Source of the DNA: Krasilnikovozyma curviuscula
Taxonomy: Eukaryota; Basidiomycota; Tremellomycetes; Cystofilobasidiales; Mrakiaceae
Direction: 5' to 3'
Length of the DNA stretch: 21,376 bases
NCBI GenBank assembly: GCA_014825775.1
Contig: MVAQ01000312.1
Span: forward strand, 1-21,376
The position numbers and the translations under genes are program-made. Under the pieces are notes generated by a model. The model made no database searches, was not told the origin of the DNA, and saw only the letters and a list, made by a program, of their open reading frames with translations. Shown here piece after piece: positions 1 through 8,983 of the stretch. Within the stretch, counting starts at the first letter, position 1, and each line of letters starts with the position of its first letter.

Positions 1-1422
1 AGATTTGAGACCACTCACCAGAACTTGGATACAACAGCTGGTTAATGACAATGTTGTGGGTATCAATCTCAAAGTTTGTCAATTCTTGAACCAAACGTTC
101 GGTTTCGTACAGCGACAAGAACTCCGAGATGGCAACACAGACAAAAGTAGTTTTATCCTGGAAGTTGCAAGAAGAAGAGAGGAAATTAGGCCTGAGTTGA
201 CGTGATGAAGCGCCGTTTGACTGACTGGGTCTGTGAATTGCGCGTTGACTTCAGCGATAACTGCTCTCATGCTTTCCAACTTTGCAAACATGTCCTCAGT
301 TTGTCCAGCTCCTCCACCACCCATCATGCTAGACATCTGAATCCCAAATCATCCATAACGAAAGTCAGCAACGGCGCTGACAACATAGTACAAACGGACG
401 ACAGGTGCAAACTGACCTGATTTATCATTCCACCGAATCTGCCACCAAGCTGAGAAATTTTTCCCAACGCCTTCTCTAGCACACTCGGAAAACTCAAGAA
501 CCTCAATGTATGACCCGTCGGAGCGGTGTCAAACACGATACAGCTGAACTCCATGGACTTGACGTGCTTCATGATCTCTGCAAAACCCATCGCTTCATCT
601 ACACCTGGGATGGCGAACGCGAGGTCTTGAAACATTGATGACATCGCTCCTCCTCCGTTAGAAGCATCGCCTGCAGGGGAAGAAGTAAGTAAGCCGATGA
701 AACTGAGCGGCGCCTTATAGGTGCAAAAGGCTGGAAAGGGGACATACTGGCTTCAATCATTTCGTGTATAGATCCAGTTGGGTCGATTTCCATAGCGTAG
801 AGATTGGTGAAGCCGTTCACTTTCGTGGCGTCCTAGAAGCAACCAGAACGAACCAGGACAGCGGTGGAAATGGCATCAGCAAACTGGTCTGCTTGATTGA
901 AAGGTAAATGAAAAGCATTGACTTTGTTGAACTTTTGACCGAAAGCATCAGAGAGGTTGTGGGCTGGATCTGTCGACTAAAGAAACGAACAGTCGTGAAG
1001 AGTAAAAAGCAACAGGATCAACTCGGGACAGCTCGAACAATAACCGGGATGTTATTTGGACTTACAATGAGAAGTACTGATTCTCTACAAGAAGCTAATT
1101 GTACAGCTAGAGAGCAAGATGTAGTCGTTTTACCTACAAACGTTTCCACACCCACAAGTGATCCCACGTCAGTCATACAGCTGGCCCATCCTGATCAAGG
1201 GCTAAAGACTCACCAACACCACCCTTTCCACCTGTAGAGATACCAGAGGGTAGGAAAAGACAGGGATCAGCACAGTGGCTTTGAGAGTCCCATAACTTAA
1301 CATGCGGAGTTGGTACATCGGCCACGGAACGTACCACAGAAGATCCATTTCAACGATGTTTGGTCCAGAATGTTTTGGAGCGTTGGCTCAAGGGCTCCTT
1401 CTACAACGGCTGTACTATCCAT
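1..1422 (-). CDS. GET3: GET3 / ArsA-type ATPase of tail-anchored protein insertion (3' partial)
   Basis: Cytosolic ATPase that carries tail-anchored membrane proteins to the ER receptor Get1/Get2. Exons, read on the minus strand: 1422-1335, 1231-1214, 1133-1066, 976-923, 832-748, 670-417, 336-226, 157-19, then a donor at 18 and the rest is outside the window. The 272 codons present join without a frame break. Motifs seen: P-loop GGKGGVGKTT (residues 30-39), switch [17 protein letters not shown] (59-74, catalytic Asp61), [14 protein letters not shown], and switch [15 protein letters not shown] (151-163). The 3' part reads [18 protein letters not shown]. The CxxC zinc motif of the dimer interface lies in the missing C-terminal part (family about 330-350 aa). 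The start at 1422 is chosen because LKWIFCGGKGG follows in frame. The 18-nt second exon encodes most of the P-loop. The donor at 922 (GTCAAT) is weak, but joining there gives the conserved [13 protein letters not shown] stretch. Confidence 0.95.
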
Positions 1423-1720
1423 TTAGAGAAAGGCTGTTCAAGGTGATCGTGGTTAGAAAGACTCTCGAAGCTGCGAGCAGTGATGGGTCTGGAATTGAAA
1501 CTTGCCTGATTTCTGCAATTTTCTGGGATTTCTCCTAGCTTTGTAACAGGTTGCTGCAACTTTTCTTACTGCTAACTATCAAACTGACTAAGTGTTGTAG
1601 TTATGTGTGTAATTGCAAGCTTCGTGAACAACTTGGATGTCGCGAACAGCTTGATTGGTCTTGTTTTCACTGATGGTCCAAAGATTGTTTGAAATCTGGA
1701 ATAAAGTCTCAATCTAACAT
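1423..1720. other. Intergenic spacer, GET3 5' side / acyltransferase 3' side
   Basis: This spacer of 298 bp lies upstream of the GET3 start and downstream of the acyltransferase stop, both genes being on the minus strand. It should hold the GET3 promoter and the 3' UTR of the acyltransferase. I see no further coding exon and no distinct repeat. Confidence 0.5.
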
Positions 1721-3166
1721 CTAACCAATGTAATTCCCATACCTAACGAATTCTTCGTCGGACTTCAACCTCTCCAGATCATCGTCCCTCAAACAAAGCG
1801 CAACCGTCACTTCACCATCCGGCTTCTTAGGCAAGAAGTAGATCAGGCTCTCCACAGGATCAAACAATGGTCTCCTCACTTCTACCGGTGTTCCCAATCC
1901 CAACCCAAAGTCTAAACTGTACACATCGATTTTCGCCCACGAACTCAGTGACATCCCCGATGAAGAATCGACCGGCGCGGTGAACGAGACCACATTCTTA
2001 TCAGGAGCACGGTGAAGGAAGGTGGACAAAGCTTGAGTGTCGTATTTCAGAGTGCATATTTTAGGATCCACCACCTGGCGCATCTGCGCTGCGATGCTGC
2101 CTAGCGGTTGGTCGACGAGGGACTGTACAGAGAAGTGGCTGTAGGCCATATTCTGCATGAGACCAGGATAGTCAGGGGAGATATCGAGATACCGGCGAAC
2201 GTCGACGGCCCGTGCAAACCATGATTCTTCGGTTGGTGAGAGGTGCTGGAGGCGCGCTCTGACTATGGATTGCCAGACGAAGGCGCACAGTGTGTCGTCG
2301 GTTGAGAAGTACGATCCGGAGGGAAGGGTGAAATATGCAGTAGCTTTTGACTTCAGAGCGGCAAGGGATAAAGCTGAGAATGAGATGTTGGCCCAAGTCG
2401 ATTTTGACGGTCGCGATGAGTCTGTCGCCTCGGTGGATTTGGCGGCGGGTTTGGAGAGTTGATGCTCGATTTCAGGACCAGGTGTGTATGAGTCACCAAG
2501 TAATGGAATGATATTGCGCCTGTTGGTTGGGTTGCCATTGGCGATCTCCTCTTTAGTGAACTCTACTCCCGTACAAGCTTTACTTAGCAGTCGCATTAGC
2601 TCTCCTACAAAACCAGGCCTAGTCAGCAATAAGACTAGGAAGACCATCAAGCAGCGAAAAATCAATCATTCACCTTGCCCAGTCATGTCCATTGCGTTGT
2701 GTTGGCCGATGACGGAAAGTAACAGACCCCCTCTGACAAAGTTAGCCTGGCAAACGAATGCTGGCGTTGGCTCGGAGGCAGGTAGGTTAAAGGCCAGAGT
2801 TGGACGGGAGCAGAACAAGTTCTCGTCGAACATGCTGATTGGAAAATTGGATTTGGCCATCGTTTCGAAAGACGGAATGTTCTGATCTTTGGTGTAGTCT
2901 TTCACCGTCAGACGAGGAGCCTTGTCGAGCGGTACGATCTTGATGTCTCCTGAGACTTTCCCTTCAGGAGGGTTTTCAATTTTGACCTGGCCTGCTACCC
3001 AGGGGAAGCTCTTTGCCAGCCGTTCCAGACCAGTGACCAGCGTGTTCACCATAGTTGACCGCGTCGTTTCAGAGTCTTCTGCCACGGGGAAGCAGAAACA
3101 GATCTGGGTGTTGATGTTGTACATCCCGGGCTGGGATTCAAGCTCGTTCAAGTAGATGTCGTCCAT
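1721..3166 (-). CDS. BAHD-superfamily O-acyltransferase, trichothecene 3-O-acetyltransferase (TRI101)-like
   Basis: Predicted acyl-CoA-dependent O-acyltransferase (transferase family PF02458), 458 aa, from two exons: 3166-2674 and 2604-1721. The 69-nt intron has donor GTGAAT and acceptor TTTTGTAG, and the frame continues as TGQ-G-ELMRLLSKA. The BAHD catalytic motif HxxxD is HNAMD at residues 156-160. The structural DFGxG motif is DFGLGLGTP starting at Asp396, followed by VRRP. Length, the motif positions and the DFGLGLG form all resemble fungal TRI101-type enzymes, which acetylate a hydroxyl on trichothecenes and related compounds as detoxification or self-protection. The canonical second His and the Gly of HHxxxDG are replaced (QHNAMDM), which TRI101-like members tolerate. 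No polyketide synthase, terpene cyclase or P450 gene is beside it, so the substrate is unknown. No signal peptide or membrane segment is visible. The start at 3166 gives MDDIYLNELESQPGMY, a usual family N terminus. Confidence 0.9.
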
Positions 3167-4472
3167 GCTAGGGAGGGGAGGGGTTCGACGTGCTGTAACT
3201 TTGAAGACACGATCATACAGTCAGTCGCTAGTAATAGAATTGACTAGAAGAGAGAGAGCTCACTTGGATAAGGAGTTTACTTTCGATGGCCGGGAAATGT
3301 ATATTCACAAGGGCTGAATGAAGTTATAGGGAAGCTTCAGAATTTGATGGTAATATGTGCATGACTGGGCTGCAAATGGACTCGGATCCTTGTCAAAGGC
3401 CATGCGGCACCAAAAGTCAAAGCTGCTCTCTACCGTGATTTTGGTAGGAATTCTAACTGAAACTGGCTGATTACTGTCTAGTATTGTGTTCTATAGCTCT
3501 ACTTTGAATTGTAGTTATGATTATCTTAGTCCTCGTTTCCCTGGGCTGCGATCTCTGGTATGGATTTCCTCCCGTCGGATGAACGCCACCATCGCCCAAG
3601 CTCTCTGCAATGGAATCCTCATTAAGATCATCAGAGAAGACGTCTCATGTTCCAAGACTTCAGCCTGAGCCTGCTAGTCCTCGTCGTTTCCAAGCTCTTC
3701 CGCACTCCCTTGATTCTCATCATCTACGAGGACGTCTCGATTCGTGACATATGGAACTTCTTGCAAATCTTTCGATGGCCGATGGTTTTGCAAAATGTCA
3801 TACCCTTGAGATTCAGAATAGACTTCTGCCTCAAGTCGTCGAAGTAATTAGAGGCACGACCGAGCCTATCGACGTGGTTTACCGTCACGCGTAACTAATC
3901 AATCTTTCTTTTGTTGTCTCTTACCCTCGAATGGCTGCTTCTTCAAATCCTCTTCATCTCAAAATTAACATGTTACCTCAAAGTGCCCCCCATTGATGTA
4001 CTGGACTTTCTTGGTTTTCTATCTTTCTCATCGGTTCATCTACTTTAACTCGTAAAGGACAAAGTTGCGCTGGTTCTTTTCCAGGCATTGCTTTCTCGTT
4101 CTGCATTAATGACTATTCAATTATCCATTTCATTCCCATCGACACCACTGTATAGTGTGTGCTGAGATGGAAGACCATGAGATTTCTAGACGTTCAGCAA
4201 CTGAAAGATTGAAAACTGATTCAATTTCTTGCGAGATGCTCCTGTCTTTAGCTTTGAATCACCCGAAACCTGTACCAACTGCTGTTTCCCTTACAACTTT
4301 GCGTCCTCATCGCGCTTTTGTTTACATTTGCAGACGGTTAAATCTCGAACGCGGGGTTCAAATCTTCGGCATGCGCCCTGCCGTTTCTCCTCCCAACAAC
4401 GTTTCTCAAATCTTGATTTTTTGCTGGCAGCCTCTCGTACGAGATTTCTTGACAGCCAACTGCATCCTGTAG
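3167..4472. promoter_or_regulatory. 1.3 kb divergent intergenic region
   Basis: This spacer separates the acyltransferase (minus) from the MetE-like gene (plus), so it should hold both promoters. The 3' part (about 4020-4470) is pyrimidine-rich, as in fungal promoters and 5' leaders. Open frames at 3486-3847 and 4155-4600 have no recognisable family, no convincing splice pattern and overlap each other, so I do not call genes there. A degenerate direct duplication lies at about 3595-3646 and 3689-3738 (listed separately). Confidence 0.5.
3595..3738. repeat. Degenerate direct duplication, two copies about 93 bp apart
   Basis: Copy 1 (3595-3646) and copy 2 (3689-3738) both start with CCAAGCTCT and both end ATCATC, a short variable part, then GACGTCTC. 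They differ by scattered substitutions and a small indel. On the minus strand the two copies read as related acidic peptides, DVLVDDENQGSAEELGND (copy 2) and DVFSDDLNEDSIAESLGDG (copy 1), but in different frames with a stop between them. This could be the remains of an old coding repeat or a duplicated promoter segment. Confidence 0.45.
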
Positions 4473-4526
4473 ATGTTCCCAACCGTCGCTCGCTCCTTCT
4501 CTTCCTCTGTCTTCAAACGATCCACC
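4473..4526 (+). other. Candidate first exon encoding a mitochondrial targeting peptide
   Basis: ATG at 4473 opens MFPTVARSFSSSVFKRST, which is rich in Arg/Lys, Ser and Phe, has no acidic residue, and carries an RSFSSS stretch typical of mitochondrial presequences. It ends in phase 0 at a GTCAGT donor, a form also used by GET3, the NASP-like gene and the NIPA gene in this window. The intron 4527-4636 (110 nt) has a CTGAA branch-like site near 4597, a T-rich tract and acceptor GATGCAG, directly before the core ATG. A second phase-0 donor at 4572 (GTCTTC) would give a longer leader and a 65-nt intron. Reading through without splicing meets a stop at 4629. Confidence 0.55.
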
Positions 4527-6310
4527 GTCAGTCCTGCTTCGCACCGGGCGTCTTCCACTGCGATTCCCTCCGTCTTCGAATTTTTTTTTTCACTGGCTGA
4601 AACCCCTCGTTACCTTTTTTTTTCGCCGTGATGCAGATGGTTGCCAACAAGCACATTTTCAAGCCAGAACATGTCGGCTCCTTCCTCAGACCAGAGTCAG
4701 TCAAGGCTGCCCGTCAAGCCAACCTCGAGGGAAAGATCACTGCTGCTGAGCTCCGTAAGGTCGAGGACGAGGCCATCAAGGCTCTCGTTGCTGAGCAAGA
4801 GAAGAACGGCTTGAAGGGTGTCTCTGACGGTGAATTCAGGTCAGATTCTCCCTTCTCTTGCTCCTGGAGAAAGACTGTACCCTGACTTTGGCGCTTTGTT
4901 CCGCAAATGATTTTTCTTCGTCTGGCAGACGTGAATATTTCCACTTGGACTTCTTGAAGGAAGTCGGTGGTGTCACCGTTACCAAGAACAAGCTCGTCGG
5001 TGAGAAGGCGTTAGTACTTGATTTCAACCTTTCGTCGTCTGAGCAGCCAGTTGACTAACTATCCGATGAAAACTGTTTTGCGCTTTACAGTGAGGCCGCC
5101 CCACCACAGCTCACTGTCACTGGCAAGCTCACCCACGTGAAGCCAATCCAGGTTGATGACTACAAGTTCGTCAAGGAGTGTCTCTCCTGCAAGGAATCCA
5201 CCGTCAAGGTTGCCATCCCATCCCCAACCATGTAAGTTACGCACGCCGAACTCTCTACCTGCTCATAGGAACTGACTCTCTTTATTTTCAGGGTCCACTT
5301 CCGTGGTGGAAGAGCTGCCATTGACATTACCTCCTACCCAAACATCGATGACTTCTTCGAAGACTTGGCCAAGGTCTACCAGGCTGAGATCAAGGCCCTC
5401 GCTGATGCCGGATGTACCTTCATTCAGCTCGACGACACCAACTTGGCAGTAAGTCTTGCCATTTATTTTTCCTCCCTGGACTGGATGCTCATTTTCAGCT
5501 TCGTTGCAGTACTTGTGTTCTGATGAGATGAGACAAGGTGCCATCGAGAGAGGCGAAGACATCAATGCTCTTCCAAAGCAATATGCTGCCCTCATCAATG
5601 AGTCCCTCAAGAACAAGCCAGAGAACATGACTGTTGCTATCCACTTGTGCCGGTAAGCTTTGTTTGCCTCTTCGCCACCCCCGGTGACTTTTTGATGTAG
5701 ACTTCTATTGCTCGTGATCTCTAGTGGTAACTTCAGATCTCGTCACTTCGCTGCCGGTGGTTACGAGCCAGTTGCTGAAGGTATGCCCATGCTTTCTTTT
5801 TGGGTTTTACCTCTTTGATCTTGGAACTGATTTTGTCCTTCAAAGTCCTTCTCAAGGAGCTTAACGTCGACCAGTACCTCCTCGAGTACGACGACTCCCG
5901 ATCTGGAGGATTCGAGCCCCTTAGATTCTTGCCACCAGGAAAGACCGTTACTCTCGGTCTCATCTCCTCCAAGACTGGTGTTTTGGAGAAGAAGGAAGAC
6001 ATCATTGCTAGAATCAGAGAGGCTGCCACTTTCGCTCCTTTGGAACAATTGTCGCTTGGTCCTCAGTGTGGTATGTTTCATATCTCAAGTTCAAGTTCAT
6101 TAAATAATGGTCATAGCCTAACTGTGACCCGTTTGCAATTGTAGGCTTCGCTTCAACCGTTCACGGTAACGAGTTGACCGAGGAACAACAATGGGCTAAG
6201 ATCCAACTCTGTAACGAGATCGTTGAGGAGGTGAGTCGATCCTGTTTCTTTTCTCATTTTTCTTTCTTACCTAATCATTTTGATTTCAGGTCTGGGGAAA
6301 GCAAGCTTAA
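4473..6310 (+). CDS. Cobalamin-independent methionine synthase-like (MetE C-terminal / YxjG type) methyltransferase, with candidate mitochondrial leader
   Basis: Core protein of 370 aa from exons 4637-4839, 4929-5009, 5091-5231, 5292-5448, 5510-5652, 5725-5780, 5846-6070, 6145-6230, 6290-6310; all join in frame to TAA. It matches the catalytic zinc barrel of B12-independent methionine synthase without the N-terminal barrel, as in bacterial YxjG/YxjH and fungal 'UROD/MetE-like' proteins. The zinc ligands are seen as His239 and Cys241 (AIHLCRGNF), Glu274 (LLEYDD) and Cys335 (GPQCGF); the Glu-to-Cys spacing of 61 equals that of E. coli MetE. The family motifs HVGSFLRP and GEFRREYFHLDF are present. 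The likely reaction is methyl transfer to homocysteine or a similar thiol; the methyl donor is unknown. An upstream exon (4473-4526) can be joined through an intron at 4527-4636 that ends exactly before ATG 4637, adding 18 residues (388 aa total). Without that splice, translation would start at 4631 or 4637. The core is certain; the leader is an inference. Confidence 0.92.
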
Positions 6311-6852
6311 AAAGCTTCTGAGGTCGTCTTCAACAGGCACGACACTTTGTAGGGGATGGTATCAAACAAAGTCTCCTATCAACACACAAACATAAAATCA
6401 AGGATGATTGAACTATGATATCCAGTATTCTCAGCATATCTCACTGGTAGTGATGGTGTGTTCCAGGTGCTGTAAGCAAAGAACCCAGTTCAACAATGGG
6501 TTGTTCATTCTCTTTCTTGAAAGTTTTTCTGGAAACGATAGGAGGTCTTCTTTTCTTTCTTCTAGAATCGAAGATTGTTTGGTTGTATCAGTAGTAGAAA
6601 GGCCGTTGTAGTAGGCCAGCAGTCTATTTTGGGTTTTGACTAGCGATGAAAACAACTTTTTAGCGCAATGGAGCCTTGCGTTGCAAGAGGTTCGTCGAAG
6701 AGATCTCATTACATGTTCAGCTTTAGTCACTGAGCGTGAGGTTGAAATGAAATCGTCATCGAAAAATAAATTGCAGAGCTGCTTGGACGCGACGCAGCGC
6801 GACTTTGCAGGTTTTCTTCTGCCATCCAACAACGACCGTTTTAATTTTCCAA
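6311..6852. promoter_or_regulatory. Intergenic region: MetE-like 3' UTR and NASP-like promoter
   Basis: This spacer of 542 bp lies between two plus-strand genes. No coding exon is supported; the long minus-strand frame over 6431-7021 is antisense to the start of the next gene and has no family resemblance. Near its 3' end, at 6786-6803, is a CG-rich cluster with overlapping ACGCGA and GCGCGA motifs, about 50-70 bp before the next ATG (see findings). Confidence 0.5.
6786..6803 (+). promoter_or_regulatory. Candidate MBF/E2F-like G1-S motif cluster
   Basis: The segment reads GACGCGACGCAGCGCGAC, with two CGCGA cores 10 bp apart. It resembles but does not equal the fungal MCB element ACGCGT or an E2F core GCGCGA. 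It is placed just upstream of a histone chaperone gene that would be expected to peak in S phase. This is inference from motif and context only. Confidence 0.25.
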
Positions 6853-8563
6853 ATGGCTTCTGAGTGAGCAGAATACTTCTATATCTATGTGGGGCTACTT
6901 TCCTATTATACTTACTTAACCATCTGCTTTTGATATTCAGACTTCCACCTGCTCCAGCTTCAGCTGTCGAGGAACCAGCCGACGATAAATCCAGCCTACA
7001 ATCTCTGACAGACAAGGGCAAGAAGGCTTTTGCTCTTAAGAGATATGAAGAAGCATGTGATCTGTACTCTAGTGCTCTTGAATTGAGGTAAGGAACCCCG
7101 GTGCCTTGCCGTTTACTTGGATTTTCTGGTAGAGGATTGACATGCTGATTTCTCCGACTTACTCTGACTTCGACCTCCTTTGGATCGATTCTAGTGACAA
7201 GGTATACGGTCAGAATGCTACAGAGTCAGCAGACTTGTTTCTGAAATACGGTCAAGCTCTGCTCGAACACGCCATTACAACCTCGCACGCGTTGGGTCAG
7301 CAGGAAGCTGCGAACGGTGGTGGACAAGAAGGGAGTGACGAAGCTGAAGCTGCTCGTAAGTGGTTTTTATTCCTCCTGATTCTGTGTTCTGACCAAATGT
7401 ACGCTTCCTGCCTAGTGAAAATCGCAACGTCCACCGCCTCGAATATCAAAAACCACTTCGTCTTTGGGGATGAAGGTGACGAAGAAGGTGAAGAAGCCTC
7501 TGCCGAAGAGCCATCAACATCGACCTCAGCAGCAGCTGGTGAAGGTTCCGAAGCCGTTGCTGTGCCAACGACGACCACGGTGGAGGAGTCGACCCCAAAC
7601 GGCGAGGCAGAGATCGAAGAGGCGCCAGAGGACGACTTCAATGCGGCCTGGGAGGTACTGGATGTTGCTCGTTCGTTGTACTCTAAACTGGCTGCTGCTG
7701 CTTCCGCTCCTGTTGATGAACTCAGAGCAAAGTACAAGGAATCCGACGCGCTGCTCATGCTTGGAGATGTCAGCTTGGAAACCGGTCAGTTTCCCCTCAT
7801 CTCTAGTATGCTCGCTCATGTTCCTGATTCTTGCCTTTCGTATCCCACAGAGAACTTTCCTCAAGCCGTCAAAGACTATGCTAGCTGCCTCGCTCTCAAA
7901 TCGACCATGCATCCCAAATCCTCCCGACACATTTCAGAGATCCACTACAAGCTCGGAATCGCGCACGAGTTCTCGCCCATTGAAAACTCGCGGGCGTCCG
8001 CGTTGGAGCACGTCGAAGCTGCCGTCGAAAGTGTCAAGCTGAGGGTCGAAGAGCTCAAGAGTGGGGTCAGTGGGTTTAAGTTGGCGCCGACGGGCTCAGA
8101 GGACGGTAGCAAGGGTAAAGGTAAAGGCGTTGCTGAGGATACTTATGACCCTGAGTTTGTCATTGACTCAGTCGAGAAGATGAGCGAGGAACTGAGAGCT
8201 TCAGAATTGAAAGAGCTCAATGAGTTCTTGATTGACATCGAGCTGAAGGTACGGGGCAGATCTCATCACACCCTTTCGCCCTCCGTTAATGGTCTCGCAT
8301 TGAATTGATTTTTTTGATTGATAAATGTCCAGGTCGAAGAACTCCGACAGGCTCCAGAATCAGCAACCGGACTCGTCGAGGGTTTAATTCCCACAGGCTC
8401 CAGCTCGTTAAGTTCCACTGCGACGCTCCCATCCACGGCGCCTGTCAACGATCTGACGAGTATGGTCAAGAAGAAAGCTCCAGCTGAAAAGAGGAAGGTC
8501 GAAGAGGTTGCTGAGGTTAAGTCTGAGAATGGAAGCAAGAAGGCCAAAGTTGAAGATGCATAG
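6853..8563 (+). CDS. NASP / Sim3 / Hif1-family histone chaperone (SHNi-TPR protein)
   Basis: Nuclear chaperone of the NASP family, which binds H3-H4 (and CENP-A in Sim3) through TPR repeats. Exons: 6853-6863, 6941-7087, 7195-7355, 7416-7784, 7851-8248, 8333-8563; 438 aa, all junctions in frame. First TPR: LTDKGKKAFALKRYEEACDLYSSALEL, followed by a helix with YGQALLEHA. As in the family, a long acidic insert (about residues 130-180, GDEGDEEGEE and EEAPEDDF) interrupts the TPR array. The SHNi-TPR signature is NFPQAVKDYASCLALK and SEIHYKLGIAHEFS, starting near residue 231. The C terminus has Lys-rich nuclear-localisation clusters (KKKAPAEKRK and KKAKVEDA). The start codon sits in an 11-nt coding exon (MASE) before a 77-nt intron; joining it gives MASELPPAPASAVEEP. 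The sequence alone does not say whether it serves bulk H3-H4 or centromeric H3. Confidence 0.93.
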
Positions 8564-8983
8564 AGCGACCGTTTCGGAGCTAGGTCTTGCTATAATTGCG
8601 GTTTGCTTATACTCCCTTCGATCTCCAGTTGTATCTTGGAAACCAGCAAGAAATGATGGGAAGTGGTTGGTCTTTGTTGTTAACTGAACTGGAGTAAATG
8701 CACCTCCGCCGCTCATTTGCAAATGGGTTTGGCGCATGTGGCGCCTGCACTCAAATTTCTGAAAGCAACCTCCTCCCTTGTTCCCTTTAGACTCGATTCA
8801 ACACAGCAGCCTAGCCCAACTCAACAAACTTGCGGTTTCTCCCCCTTGTACACCTGTATCCAGCCCTTGCAGCTCTCTCGTCTGACCAGGACGAACGAGG
8901 CTCTGTTGACTGGGATACAAAGCACAAAGCGAACCCAACTCACCGCCGACCAAAACGTCGAACTCACGGATAGCGCATTTTTC
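8564..8983. promoter_or_regulatory. Intergenic region with open frame leading into the next gene
   Basis: These 420 bp hold the 3' UTR of the NASP-like gene and the 5' region of the next gene. The frame of the following exon stays open upstream to an in-frame ATG at 8723, which would add 87 residues. The segment is Gln/Thr/Ser/Pro-rich when translated and has no acidic character, unlike the region after 8984, so I treat it as likely 5' leader. Confidence 0.45.

Noticed and set aside
908..1538. Plus-strand open frames opposite GET3
   Set aside because: They are antisense to GET3 exons and introns, cross its splice sites and have no family resemblance.
4350..4375. A GGTTCAAATC stretch resembling a tRNA B box / T-loop
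   Set aside because: No A box at the proper distance upstream, no cloverleaf stems and no acceptor-stem pairing could be found; it lies in a pyrimidine-rich promoter.
4155..4600. Two overlapping plus-strand frames and two minus-strand frames upstream of the MetE-like gene
   Set aside because: No domain, no consistent splice signals, composition typical of a CT-rich fungal promoter; only the short frame at 4473 fits a real exon.
6431..7021. 196-aa minus-strand frame
   Set aside because: It overlaps the NASP-like first exons in antisense, is Ser/Arg/Leu-rich without a domain, and lies over a 3' UTR and promoter.
7297..8042. Long alternative frames within the NASP-like gene on both strands
   Set aside because: They are shadows of a biased acidic, Ala/Ser-rich coding exon; the called frame carries the TPR motifs.
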